NCBI GenBank assembly: GCA_009692115.1
Contig: SHZU01000004.1
Span: 62,001 to 126,000, forward strand
Direction of reading: 5' to 3'
From: Gemmatimonadota bacterium
GTDB taxonomy: Bacteria > Gemmatimonadota > Gemmatimonadetes > Gemmatimonadales > GWC2-71-9
DNA length: 64,000 nucleotides
Under the pieces are notes generated by a model. That model searched no databases. It worked only from the letters and a program-made list of their open reading frames with translations, and was not told the DNA's origin. A program made the translations under genes and the position numbers. The stretch's first letter is position 1, and each line of letters begins with the position of its first letter. Shown one piece after another: positions 25,936 through 35,184 of the stretch.

Positions 25936-27036
25936 GTGACCTTCACCCCCTCGAACCCCTGGCCCCGCCGCGAATTCCTCCGCCGGACCCTGGCCACCGG
26001 CACCGGACTGGCGGCCCTGAACCTTGCCGCCTGCGGAAAAACACCGCCCGACCAATCGGGCGCCGTCGACGGCGATCTCGGGCCGGTCGAGCCCGAGCTC
26101 AATCTGTACCTCTGGTCGGACTACGTCGCGGACCGGACGATCCCGGATTTTGAAACGGAGTTCAGGGTCAAGGTGACCCTCGACACCTTCGAGAGCAACG
26201 AAGAGATGATCGCCAAGCTCATGGCCGGGGCGAGCGGATACGATCTCATCCTTCCCACCAGCAACATCTTCGCGGCCCTGTTCGCCAACGACTTGATTGC
26301 CCCCCTCACCAAACGCTACCTGACCAATTGGGGGAACCTGTCGCCGTTGTTCGTCGATCCGCCCTGGGACCCCGGGAATGCCCACTCGGTGCCATGGGCC
26401 TGGGGTACGACCGGCCTCGCCTATCGCAAAGACAAAATCGCCCGTCCGCCTGAGAGCTGGTCGGTGTTCTTCGATCCGGCCTATCGGGGCAAGATGACGA
26501 TGCTGGACGACAGTCGGGATGTGATCGGGACCTTCCTCAAGTACCGCGGAAAGTCCCTCAACTCGAGTGCCCCGGCCGATCTGGCCGCGGCCAAAGTCGA
26601 TGCGCTGGCCGCCAAGGCCAATCTCAAGGCCTATGTCTCGGCCCCGGTCAAAGCCCAGCTGATTGCCGGTGATGTCTGGGTGGCGCAGTTGTGGAGCGGC
26701 GACGCGGCCCAAGCCATGGCGGAACAACCCGGCATCGGATTCGTCATCCCGCAGGAAGGCAGCATGATCTTCACCGATGGGCTCGCCATTCCGAAGACCG
26801 CCCGGCATCGGCGGGCGGCCCATGAATTCATGAACTACGTGCTCCGCCCCGAGGTCGCCGCCGCCATTGCCGACAAGACCGGCTATGGGACCCCGAACCA
26901 GGCCGCCGTGCCGCTGACCCGGGCCCAGATCCCCTATCCCACGACTCTGGAGTTGGCCCGCCTCGAATACCAGGTGGATTTGGGGCCGGCGGCCGAGGCC
27001 TGGGACCGGCTCTGGACCGAGATCAAGTCGGCCTGA
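25936..27036 (+). CDS. potD: Polyamine-binding lipoprotein PotD
   Basis: The 366-residue extracytoplasmic solute-binding protein starts with GTG at 25936. It carries a twin-arginine-like signal (PRREFLRR) and a lipobox (LNLAAC), so it is an exported lipoprotein. Motifs ELNLYLWSDYVADRTI, GYDLILPTSN, VPWAWGTTGLAYRKD and the C-terminal TGYGTPNQAA fit PotD/PotF. It would deliver putrescine or spermidine to PotABC encoded just upstream. Confidence 0.9.
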   Translation: MTFTPSNPWPRREFLRRTLATGTGLAALNLAACGKTPPDQSGAVDGDLGPVEPELNLYLWSDYVADRTIPDFETEFRVKVTLDTFESNEEMIAKLMAGASGYDLILPTSNIFAALFANDLIAPLTKRYLTNWGNLSPLFVDPPWDPGNAHSVPWAWGTTGLAYRKDKIARPPESWSVFFDPAYRGKMTMLDDSRDVIGTFLKYRGKSLNSSAPADLAAAKVDALAAKANLKAYVSAPVKAQLIAGDVWVAQLWSGDAAQAMAEQPGIGFVIPQEGSMIFTDGLAIPKTARHRRAAHEFMNYVLRPEVAAAIADKTGYGTPNQAAVPLTRAQIPYPTTLELARLEYQVDLGPAAEAWDRLWTEIKSA

Positions 27037-27104
27037 TCGCCCGCCGGTTGCCGCCTCGAGGCCCGAGTCTTACATTGCCTTCGCCTTTTGACCCGGGACC
27101 CCCC

Positions 27105-27263
27105 ATGCTCGACAACGTCGGTCGGTTCTTCGCTTTCCTTGGCGCCGCTGGGATCCTCGCGGCCCTGACCTTCGTGACCTTGCTCATCGGGGTGCTCGTC
27201 AACGCCATGGCGGCCCTGATGACCGGTCCGATCATCGACAAGTTCGTCAAGGACAAAGACTAA
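27105..27263 (+). CDS. Small single-helix membrane protein
   Basis: The 52-residue peptide begins MLDNVGRFFAFLG, has one long hydrophobic stretch (about residues 8-40) and a charged tail, DKFVKDKD. Codon usage is like its neighbours. I do not recognise a family. Its stop overlaps the stop of the convergent gene by 3-4 nt, as with several real gene pairs here, which supports it being a gene. It could be co-transcribed with potD (68 nt upstream). Confidence 0.5.
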   Translation: MLDNVGRFFAFLGAAGILAALTFVTLLIGVLVNAMAALMTGPIIDKFVKDKD

Positions 27264-27634
27264 AGCACTGCCGGGAGGTCGCCGACAACCTCCGCCACCG
27301 CCTCCGGCTTGCTCGCTGCCTTGACCGCGCCTTCGAAGTTGATCTTCAACCCGGTAAACCCTTCGCGAAGCCCCCGAGCCCTGGTCTGGATCCCACCGGT
27401 CCGCCGCCCCAGGGTGGCCAACGCGCCCAGGGCGTCTGCCAGTCCAACTTGCCCCACCGACTGGGCCCCGATCTTCATTTCGTCGAGCGTCCGGGTCAGC
27501 CGCCGTTGCACCGATACGTCGACGTGCGGCGACGCCATCTCCTCGATGAGTCGGTGGATCATGGCGAACTTGGCCGGAAAGGTCTCCAACGCCGCCAGCA
27601 TGGCCTGTTGCCGGGCACTGAGCTTGACTGCCAT
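27260..27634 (-). CDS. Hypothetical protein, mostly helical
   Basis: The protein has 124 residues from ATG 27634 (MAVKLSARQQAMLAALETFP). It is predicted largely alpha-helical, with no signal peptide, cysteines or recognisable catalytic motif. I cannot name a family. It faces the small membrane ORF tail to tail and is divergent from the RND operon, with 114 bp between. Confidence 0.65.
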   Translation of the reverse strand: MAVKLSARQQAMLAALETFPAKFAMIHRLIEEMASPHVDVSVQRRLTRTLDEMKIGAQSVGQVGLADALGALATLGRRTGGIQTRARGLREGFTGLKINFEGAVKAASKPEAVAEVVGDLPAVL

Positions 27635-27748
27635 CGAGATTTCCCGAGTGAATGAGTACCAAAAGCTACCCTGTAACGTCCCCACGAGGGTAAGCGTACC
27701 GTAGGGACTGGCTTCCCGAGCGATCGTCGCTCCCCAAAGGCGTCTTCA

Positions 27749-30700
27749 ATGATTCTCTCCGATCTCTCGATCCGGCGGCCCGTCCTGGCCACCATGCTCA
27801 GTTTGGCATTGGTGCTGTTCGGCGTCATTGGCTACCGCCAACTGACCATTCGCGAATACCCGGACGTCGATCCGCCGATCGTGTCGGTCAGCGTCTTCCT
27901 CCGGGGCGCCAACCCGCGGGTCATGGAATCCGCCGTCACCGACGTCCTCGAAGAAGAGCTGTCCGCGGCCGAGGGGCTCCGCACCATGACGAGCGTCAGC
28001 TCGGAGCAATCGGCCAACGTCACCCTCGAGTTCAATCTTGATCGGGACGTCGAAGTGGCCGCCCAGGACGTTCGGGACTTGGTGTCCCGGGTCCGTCGCC
28101 GCCTCCCCGAGGAGGTCGAAGAGCCGGTGGTCTCCAAGCAGGATGCCGACGCCCGCCCTTTCATGTTCATCTCGCTGACCGGCGACAACTACAACCTTCT
28201 CCAGTTGACCGAGATCGCCGACCGGTACGTGAAGACCCCGCTCCAGACCGTGGCCGGGATCGGCCGGGCCGATATCCGCGGGGAACGTCGCTATGCCATG
28301 CGAGTGTGGCTCAAGGCCCCGGAGTTGGCGTCACGGGGACTCACGACCACCGAAGTGATTAGCGCCATCCGGAGCCGGAACGTCGAGATTCCCGCCGGCC
28401 GGATCGAATCGAACCAACGCGAGTTCACGGTCCGGTCTCTGGGCGAACTCAAGACCCCCGAAGAGTTCTCCGGCCTCGTCGTCGCCAATATGGACGGCCA
28501 GCTCGTCAAGCTCGGCGACGTGGCCCGCGTCGAGCTGGGCCCCGAAGACGACCGGAGCCGGTTCCGATTCAATCGCCAGCAGGCCATCGGCGTCTCCCTG
28601 ACCCGGCAGTCCAAGGCCAACCTCGTCGAGGTAGCCGACGCCATCCACGCCCTGGTCCCCAAGCTCCAGGTGCCTCCCGGCATCGAGCTGACCATCGGAT
28701 ATGACAACTCGATCTACGTCAAACGGTCGATCAAGGAAGCCCAGGAGACGCTGGTGCTGGCCGGCGGTCTCGTCATCCTCATCATCTTCGTATTTCTCCG
28801 AAACCTCCGGGCCACCATCATTCCGGGCCTCGCGATTCCGACCTCCATTATCGCGACCTTCGCGGTCATGTATTTCCTCGATTTCTCGATCAACAACTTG
28901 ACCCTGCTGGCCCTGATTCTGGCCATCGGGATCGTGGTCGATGACGCCATCATCGTGCTCGAGAACGCCTACCGGCGGCAAGAAGAACTGCACGAAGACC
29001 CCGAAACGGCCGCCATCAACGGCACCCGAGAAATCGCCTTCGCCGTGATTGCCACGACCATCTCGCTGGTCGCGGTGTTCGTGCCCCTCGCCTTCCTCAA
29101 AGGCTCGACCGGACGGCTCTTCAACGAGTTCGGGATTTCGGTCGCCGCCGCCGTGGCGATTTCCGGTTTCGTGGCCCTGACGCTGACCCCGATGCTGTGC
29201 GCCAAGATCCTCCGGGTGCCGGAGCGGCACGGCGCCTTGTTCGGATTCCTCGAACGCGGCTTCGATGGGTTGACTGGCGGGTACCAGTTCCTCCTCGCCG
29301 CCACCCTCCGCCACCGGGGCATGGCCATGGCTGGCACCGGGGCCATGCTGGTGCTGGCCTGGTTCACCTTCAAGGCCCTGAAGACCGAGTTCGTCCCGCC
29401 GGAAGACCGCGGCATGATCATGGTCAACGTCGTGGCCCCGGAAGGCGCCTCGATCGGGTACACCGACGAGTATCAGAAACAGGTCGAGAAGATCCTGTCC
29501 GACGTGCCCGAGATCTACACCATGAACAGCATGGTCGCCTTCGGCGGCGGCGGCGGTGGCGGCGGGCGAGTCAATACCGGGATGTTGTTCATTCGGATGA
29601 TCGACTGGTCCGACCGGGAGCGGTCGGTCCAGGACGTACTCGCTGAACTACAGCCCAAACTGTCGGCCGTGCCTGGCGTCCTGGCCTTCGGCAGCAATCC
29701 CCCCGCGTTCGGCGGCTTTGGCCAACCGGTCCAATTTGTCGTCCGGCACCCGGATTTTGACTCGCTGGTGACGTCGATGGACACCCTGATTCGCCGGGCT
29801 CGGCAGATCAAGGGCCTCATCAACATCGACACCGACCTTCGGGTCAATAAGCCGGAACTGACCGTGCGCTACGAGCGCGACCGGATGGAGGACCTCGGCG
29901 TGCCGGTCCGGGATGTGGCCACCACGATGCAAACCCTGCTCGGTGGTCAACGGGTCAGCACGTTCACCCGTGACAACGAACTCTACGATGTGGTGGTCCA
30001 ACTCGATCCCGCGGCCCGAGCCACCCCGTCCGACATGAGTGATCTAACGGTCAAGGGCCGGGGCGGTCAGTTGATCAAACTCGACCAGCTGGCCCGGGTC
30101 ACCGAGAACGTTGGTCCCCGCCAGCTCAACCACTTCAATCGGATTCGCGCGGCCACCCTGAATGCCAGCTTGGCGCCGGGCTTTACCCTCGGCGAAGCCG
30201 TCGATTCGCTCCGGGCCTTGGCCACGGAGGTCTTGCCCGCGGGCGCCACGGTGGCGCTTTCCGGCGAGTCGCGCGAGCTTGAAGAAAGCGGCGGTGCCCT
30301 CTACTTCGCCTTCGTCTTGGCCCTTATCGTCGTGTTCATGGTGCTCGCGGCCCAGTTCGAGTCTATCGTCCACCCGTTCACGGTATTGCTCGCGGTGCCG
30401 CCGGCGGTTACCGGCGCTGTTTTTACGCTATTTATCGCCAAGTCGACCATCAATCTCTACAGTCAGATCGGGATGATCCTCTTGATCGGACTGGTCACCA
30501 AGAACTCGATCCTGCTGGTTGAGTATGCCAATCAGCTGAAGGAGCGGGGTCAGGACACCTTGAGCGCGCTCCTTGAAGCCGGCCGGATCCGGCTTCGCCC
30601 GATCTTGATGACCTCGGTGGCCACGGTGGTTGGGGCGGTGCCGATCGCGCTGGGTCTCGGTGCCGGCTCCTCGAGCCGCCGCCCGCTTGGCTACGCGATC

Positions 30701-30841
30701 GTCGGCGGAGTGATTCTCTCGACCGCCATGACGCTGTTTCTCGTGCCGGTCGTCTACTCGCTGCTCGACCAGGTGCTCGGCCGGGTTCGCAAACCGAAAG
30801 TCGCCGAGTCGGCGGTCGCCATGACGGGAGACGCTCCATGA
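27749..30841 (+). CDS. RND (HAE1 family) efflux pump, inner-membrane subunit
   Basis: The 1030-residue pump has the AcrB/MexB architecture: a first helix after ILSDLSIRRPVLATM, two large periplasmic loops, and twelve membrane helices. Proton-relay residues are kept: VVDDAIIVLEN in TM4 (two Asp) and GLVTKNSILLVEYANQ in TM10 (Lys). A Gly-run insert (FGGGGGGGGRVN) lies in the second periplasmic loop. It would form a tripartite drug or metabolite exporter with the TolC-like and adaptor proteins encoded next (ATGA overlap with the TolC gene). Confidence 0.95.
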   Translation: MILSDLSIRRPVLATMLSLALVLFGVIGYRQLTIREYPDVDPPIVSVSVFLRGANPRVMESAVTDVLEEELSAAEGLRTMTSVSSEQSANVTLEFNLDRDVEVAAQDVRDLVSRVRRRLPEEVEEPVVSKQDADARPFMFISLTGDNYNLLQLTEIADRYVKTPLQTVAGIGRADIRGERRYAMRVWLKAPELASRGLTTTEVISAIRSRNVEIPAGRIESNQREFTVRSLGELKTPEEFSGLVVANMDGQLVKLGDVARVELGPEDDRSRFRFNRQQAIGVSLTRQSKANLVEVADAIHALVPKLQVPPGIELTIGYDNSIYVKRSIKEAQETLVLAGGLVILIIFVFLRNLRATIIPGLAIPTSIIATFAVMYFLDFSINNLTLLALILAIGIVVDDAIIVLENAYRRQEELHEDPETAAINGTREIAFAVIATTISLVAVFVPLAFLKGSTGRLFNEFGISVAAAVAISGFVALTLTPMLCAKILRVPERHGALFGFLERGFDGLTGGYQFLLAATLRHRGMAMAGTGAMLVLAWFTFKALKTEFVPPEDRGMIMVNVVAPEGASIGYTDEYQKQVEKILSDVPEIYTMNSMVAFGGGGGGGGRVNTGMLFIRMIDWSDRERSVQDVLAELQPKLSAVPGVLAFGSNPPAFGGFGQPVQFVVRHPDFDSLVTSMDTLIRRARQIKGLINIDTDLRVNKPELTVRYERDRMEDLGVPVRDVATTMQTLLGGQRVSTFTRDNELYDVVVQLDPAARATPSDMSDLTVKGRGGQLIKLDQLARVTENVGPRQLNHFNRIRAATLNASLAPGFTLGEAVDSLRALATEVLPAGATVALSGESRELEESGGALYFAFVLALIVVFMVLAAQFESIVHPFTVLLAVPPAVTGAVFTLFIAKSTINLYSQIGMILLIGLVTKNSILLVEYANQLKERGQDTLSALLEAGRIRLRPILMTSVATVVGAVPIALGLGAGSSSRRPLGYAIVGGVILSTAMTLFLVPVVYSLLDQVLGRVRKPKVAESAVAMTGDAP

Positions 30842-32112
30842 TCGGCGGAGCTCTGTTCTGGCTCTCGTTGGTGGCCGCCGATTCGCTTCCGCAAGTCACC
30901 CTGACCCAGGCCATCGAGCGCGCCACCCGGCTCGATCCGAATTATGTCCGCGCGCTTGGCCAAGTCGGCAGCGCGGAGTGGGCCCGAAAAGCGGCCCTGT
31001 CCACCTTCGTGCTTCCCTCGTTGAGCGTCAGTACCGATCTCGCCAACTACTCCGTTGAGATCTTCAATACCGGCACCGGTCAGCGGGCGAAAACCATCGT
31101 CAACGCCCGAGCCGATGTGCGCTACGAGTTGTTTACCGGCGGCCGGAAGCTGGCCGAGATAAACCGGGTCAAGGCCGAGCTCGAGACCGCCCGGGCCACC
31201 CAAGCCCAGGCCCAATTCTTAGCCGCGCTCGGCACCGAGGTCGACTACTACGCAGTGTTGGGGAGCCGCGAACTTGCCGACGTGGCCCGAGACCGCCTCC
31301 GCCGGGCCGAGGAGCAGCTGGTGGTCGCTCGGGCTCGGGTGGTGAGCGGCGCGGTGGTCCAGACCGATTCGCTCCAGTTGTTGCTCGAAGTCAATCGGGC
31401 CCGGGTGTCCTTGCTCCGGGAGGAAACCCGACTTTCCGTGGCCCGGCTTCAGTTGGGTCGCCGGGTCGGCACCCGGGGGCCGGTCGATGCGTTCCCGCTC
31501 GACACGACCGTGCCGCCCGATCCGCCGATCACGTTGCCCGCGGCGGTGGCCTTGGCGCTCGAACAAGGGCCGGAGTATCGAATCGCCCGGGGCAATGAGC
31601 GAGCGGCCGCGGCCACGGTCAAATCCCGAACCGGCGCCTATTTCCCCCAGGCCACGCTGAGCGCCAACGTCTCCAAGTTTGGCGACCGGTTCTTCCCCCA
31701 GGGCCTCAGCCGGTCGTCCGTCAGCTTGGGTGTGGCGTTTCCGCTTTGGGACAACTTCAATCGCGAGCTCAATCTGAGCCGGGCCCGGGTGGCTCGAGAC
31801 GTGGCCGTCGCGGTCCGCCAGGATCTGGAACTTGCCGCCGAAGCTGACGTAACCGAGGCGTATCAGGCCCACGCCAACTCGTTGATCGCGGCCCGGTACT
31901 CCGAAATCGGGGTTCGGGTGGCCCAGGAAAACTTTCGGGTCCAGCAGGCCCGGTATCGGGCCGGCGCGAGCACGATTCTCGATCTCCTCGATGCCCAATC
32001 GCAACTCACCGTGGCCCAGGCTGATTTGGTCCAGGCCCGCTACGCCACCCGACTGGCCTTGGCCGGGCTCGAGGCACTGATCGGACGGCGTTTCCATGAT
32101 CTCGAGGACTAG
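30838..32112 (+). CDS. TolC family outer-membrane efflux protein
   Basis: The 424-residue protein has a signal peptide and the duplicated helical-barrel pattern of outer-membrane efflux proteins (VTLTQAIERATRLDPNYVRA; later AVALALEQGPEYRIARGNE; GASTILDLLDAQSQLTVAQ). It forms the outer-membrane duct for the RND pump. Overlaps with the upstream pump gene (ATGA) and 2-nt spacing to the adaptor gene indicate one transcript. The order RND-TolC-adaptor is less usual than adaptor-first. Confidence 0.92.
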   Translation: MIGGALFWLSLVAADSLPQVTLTQAIERATRLDPNYVRALGQVGSAEWARKAALSTFVLPSLSVSTDLANYSVEIFNTGTGQRAKTIVNARADVRYELFTGGRKLAEINRVKAELETARATQAQAQFLAALGTEVDYYAVLGSRELADVARDRLRRAEEQLVVARARVVSGAVVQTDSLQLLLEVNRARVSLLREETRLSVARLQLGRRVGTRGPVDAFPLDTTVPPDPPITLPAAVALALEQGPEYRIARGNERAAAATVKSRTGAYFPQATLSANVSKFGDRFFPQGLSRSSVSLGVAFPLWDNFNRELNLSRARVARDVAVAVRQDLELAAEADVTEAYQAHANSLIAARYSEIGVRVAQENFRVQQARYRAGASTILDLLDAQSQLTVAQADLVQARYATRLALAGLEALIGRRFHDLED

Positions 32113-32113
32113 C

Positions 32114-33187
32114 GTGAAATCAGCGTTGCTTGCCTTGGCGGTGCTCGCCGCCGGTTGTGCCAAGTCTGACGCCCCCTCACCCCAAGCAGGCGGGGCCCGC
32201 CCGAGCGGGCCGGTCTCGGTGGAGGTTCGAGCCGCGACCATCGATACCGTGATCGACGCGATCACGGCCACCGGCCAGATCGAATCGCTCCAATCGATCG
32301 AGCTCCGCCCCGACGTCGACGGCCGGCTGGTCGAGATCTATGTCCGGGAGGGGGCTCGAGTCGAAAAGGGCGCCCCGCTTTTCAAGGTCGACGACGCCGA
32401 ACTCAAGGCCCAAGTGGCTCGGGCCGAAGCCGATCGCGATCTCTCGGAGCAGGCGTTGACCCGGACTCAACAGCTGCTGGCCGAAAAAGCCGCCGCCCAA
32501 GCCGATGTGGAACGGGCCGAGGCCAGTGCCCGAAGCACCCGGGCGGGCCTGGCCTTGCTGGTGGTACGGCTCGACCGGACCGTGGTGCGGTCCCCATGGA
32601 CCGGGGTCGCCGGGGCCCGATTCGTAAGCTTGGGCGACTATGTCACCCAGAACACCCGCCTGATCACCCTGCAGACGGTGAATCCGCAACGCGCCTCGTT
32701 CCAGGTCCCGGAGCGGTATGCCGAGCGCCTTAAGGTAGGTCAGACCGTGAGCCTTCGGGTCGCCGCGCTGGAAGGGCGTGATTTCATCGGGCGCGTCGAT
32801 TTCGTGGATCCCCGGGTTCAGTTGCCGGCTCGAACCATCACCGTCAAAGCTGTGGTGCCGAACCCGGCCCATCTGCTTCAGGCCGGGATGTTCATCGAGG
32901 CTCGGCTGGAAACCACCCGCCGGCTCACGGCCGTCGTGGTGCCGGAGGAGGGAATCCTCCAGCTGCCGGCGGGAAACTTCGTTTGGGTGGTCGTCGGGGA
33001 TAAGCCGGAACGCCGGAAGGTCGCACTCGGGGTCCGGAAGCCTGGGTCGGTCGAAGTGCTGAGCGGCGTGGTCGCCGGCGATCTCATCGTCACCGGCGGG
33101 GCCGAACGACTCAATCCCCAGTCGAAGGTTCGGGTGGCGGGGAATCAGCCCGCCCCGGCCGCCGGGCCGCCGCCGGGTCCGAAATGA
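32114..33187 (+). CDS. RND efflux periplasmic adaptor (MFP), lipoprotein
   Basis: The protein has about 357 residues from a GTG at 32114, which has GAGGA at 32104-32108 and begins the lipoprotein signal directly (KSALLALAVLAAGC). An ATG at 32096 would overlap the TolC gene and lacks a binding site. The order is barrel-sandwich hybrid (GRLVEIYVREGARVEKG), alpha-hairpin with coiled-coil, return half of the lipoyl-like fold (VVRSPWTGVAGARFVSLGD), then beta-barrel. It links the RND pump to TolC. Confidence 0.92.
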   Translation: MKSALLALAVLAAGCAKSDAPSPQAGGARPSGPVSVEVRAATIDTVIDAITATGQIESLQSIELRPDVDGRLVEIYVREGARVEKGAPLFKVDDAELKAQVARAEADRDLSEQALTRTQQLLAEKAAAQADVERAEASARSTRAGLALLVVRLDRTVVRSPWTGVAGARFVSLGDYVTQNTRLITLQTVNPQRASFQVPERYAERLKVGQTVSLRVAALEGRDFIGRVDFVDPRVQLPARTITVKAVVPNPAHLLQAGMFIEARLETTRRLTAVVVPEEGILQLPAGNFVWVVVGDKPERRKVALGVRKPGSVEVLSGVVAGDLIVTGGAERLNPQSKVRVAGNQPAPAAGPPPGPK

Positions 33188-33584
33188 GATCCGGTTCGAC
33201 CCACTTGGCCCGGGCCGCCGCCGAGCGGAGCCGGGCCTCGCTGTAGTACCGCAGGGGAATCCGCCGGTCGTCCAGCGCCGCCACCACCGCGACCGCCATC
33301 GTCGGGTCGTCGGTCGGTCCGGTCTATTCCCGCACCAGTTCATCGATCAAACTCAGATACAACTGCGTCAGGGTTTCGTGATACCCGCTGGTCGGGGTGT
33401 CCACGGTTCCGACGGCCGCGTTGTGGTGCCGAATAGCGGCGGGAACCAAGATCCGGGCTGCGTCAATCCCGTGGTGCCACACAAACCACAGGCCCGCCGC
33501 CACGTGGGCTTGATGGGTCCGGGCCGCTTTGGGGAGGCGGACGTCCCGGAATGCCGCGGTTATGGCTTCATAGTCGTAATGCAA
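33111..33584 (-). pseudogene. Conserved hypothetical gene interrupted by an in-frame amber codon
   Basis: The first 86 codons (YDYEAITAAFRDVRLPKAAR, then SGYHETLTQLYLSLIDELVRE) run into TAG at 33326-33324. The same frame continues TGPTDDPTMAVAVVAAL and IPLRYYSEARL, SAAARAKWVEPDL. Both parts match successive regions of one small protein family of unknown function, in which the His-rich first half and the YYS/WVEPDL end belong together. One base change (for example CAG to TAG) would explain it. The 3' end overlaps the adaptor gene by 77 nt. Either a recent nonsense mutation, readthrough or a sequence error is possible. Confidence 0.7.
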
Positions 33585-33704
33585 TTGCAGGTCTTTTAGG
33601 TATAATTATCTGCGCCTGTACAATAATATTCGATGATTTTATATTAATTCATCGCTATTATACGACGTAACAGTAACGCCATGTCCTGATTGGAGATAGC
33701 CCCC
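33585..33704 (+). promoter_or_regulatory. AT-rich divergent promoter region upstream of glnA
   Basis: These 120 bases are markedly AT-rich compared with the rest of the window and separate glnA from the divergent interrupted gene. TATAAT at 33601-33606 and TATTAT at 33656-33661 are candidate -10 boxes; no good -35 partner is obvious. A GGAG at 33692-33695 is the glnA ribosome-binding site. Confidence 0.55.
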
Positions 33705-35141
33705 ATGACCGCCGTCCTTCGCGATTTTCTCGAAATCCCGTACGACGAACTCGAGGCCATGAACCTCGAAGCCAAGGCCGAGCGGCTGAACCGGGTCAGC
33801 CCGGACAAGATCCGCGACAAGCGGATGAAGTACCTGGCCGAGGAAAAGCGAATCAAGGCCGTGACCGTGTGCTTCACCGACCTCGAGGGCCGGATGCACA
33901 TGCTCGACTACGACAAGAAGTTCCTGCTCAAGTCGGCCGACAACCTGACCTTTGATGGCTCTTCGATCCGCGGGTTCTCGGCTCAGGCTGAATCCGATCT
34001 CCGCTTGCTCATCGATTGGCCGGCCTTTTACTGGTTGCCGAGTGATATCTTCGGCCCCGGCAAAGTTCTGGTCTTCGGCGAAGTACTCGAGAAGGACGGC
34101 ACCCCCTACGTGGCCGACTTGCGCGCCAAGCTCAAGGCGTACCTCGCCAAGCTCTACGCCAAGGAAGGCTTCGTCTGCAACGCGGCCAACGAGGTCGAAG
34201 GCTTCCTGTTCCAAGGGCGGGAGGCCGAGCGCCATTACCACGAAACCGGCCAGTTTGAGTTTATCTCAACCGGCGGCTACTACCACGCGCTCCCGACCGA
34301 TCCGCTGCGGATCTTCATCGATACGGCCGCCGAGGTCCAGCGGGCCATGGGCTTCGCCAACGAGAAGGACCACCCGGAAGTGGCGCCCTCTCAGTTCGAG
34401 ATGAACTACAGCTACACCGAAGCGAGCATCGCGGCCGATCAGGTCCAACTCTACAAGCTGATCTGCCGGCAGGTCGCGGCCAAGCTCGAGATGACGGCGA
34501 GCTTTCTTCCGAAGCCGGTGACCGGGGTCAATGGCTCCGGCATGCACACCAATCTGTCGATCAGTCAAAAGGGCAAGAATCTCTTCTTCGATGCCAAGGG
34601 ACAGGATCAATTGTCGAAGATGGGGTGGAAGTTCATTGACCGGATCCTGACCAGCGGGCAGGACCTCTGTCTGATCTTCAATCCGTCCGTCAATGCCTAC
34701 CGGCGGCTCGACCCGCATTTCGAGGCGCCGAACCAGATCAAGGCTTCGGCGGTCGATCGCGGCTCGATGGTCCGGATTCCGCTCGGCAACGCGAAGTCCG
34801 CCCGCGTTGAAGTTCGCTCGGTGGGTCCCGACGCCAACCCGTACATGGCGATCTACTCCATGTTCAAGGTCGGCCTCGAAGGCCCGATCGAAGCGGCCAA
34901 CAGCGACAAGAAGCGCGACCGAACCAAGTTCCTGCCTGATAACATCTATGATGCCATCCGGTTGTTCAAAGGCTCCAAGGTGGCCACCGATCTGCTCGGC
35001 GAAACCGTCCACAAGAAGTACGCCGACCTGAAATTGATTCAGGCCGAACGATGCCCCAAGGCGCTCGGCAGCCTCATCAAGATTCCGGAAATTCAGTTCC
35101 ACCACGAAGTGACGAACCAGTATCTCTGGTCCAAGTTCTAG
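33705..35141 (+). CDS. glnA: Glutamine synthetase, type I
   Basis: The 478-residue enzyme makes glutamine from glutamate, ammonia and ATP. Motifs present are LTFDGSSIRGF, VNGSGMHTNLS (ATP/ammonia region) and the substrate-binding DRGSMVRIPLGNAKSARVEV. The ATG at 33705 follows GGAG at 33692. A Tyr in the DNIYDA segment sits near the adenylylation position of GSI-beta enzymes, but the flanks differ, so adenylylation control is uncertain. It is preceded by an AT-rich promoter region. Confidence 0.95.
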   Translation: MTAVLRDFLEIPYDELEAMNLEAKAERLNRVSPDKIRDKRMKYLAEEKRIKAVTVCFTDLEGRMHMLDYDKKFLLKSADNLTFDGSSIRGFSAQAESDLRLLIDWPAFYWLPSDIFGPGKVLVFGEVLEKDGTPYVADLRAKLKAYLAKLYAKEGFVCNAANEVEGFLFQGREAERHYHETGQFEFISTGGYYHALPTDPLRIFIDTAAEVQRAMGFANEKDHPEVAPSQFEMNYSYTEASIAADQVQLYKLICRQVAAKLEMTASFLPKPVTGVNGSGMHTNLSISQKGKNLFFDAKGQDQLSKMGWKFIDRILTSGQDLCLIFNPSVNAYRRLDPHFEAPNQIKASAVDRGSMVRIPLGNAKSARVEVRSVGPDANPYMAIYSMFKVGLEGPIEAANSDKKRDRTKFLPDNIYDAIRLFKGSKVATDLLGETVHKKYADLKLIQAERCPKALGSLIKIPEIQFHHEVTNQYLWSKF

Positions 35142-35152
35142 ACTAGTAACCG

Positions 35153-35184
35153 ATCGGTGGCGGCTGTAGTTTGCCGTCACCGAT
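35153..35184 (+). other. Hairpin covering the start of the PLP decarboxylase gene
   Basis: ATCGGTGGCGGC (35153-35164) pairs with GCCGTCACCGAT (35173-35184), 11 of 12 positions, across the 8-base loop TGTAGTTT. The 3' arm includes the A and T of the ATG at 35183. No U-run follows, so it is not a standard terminator for glnA; it may restrict translation initiation. Confidence 0.55.
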
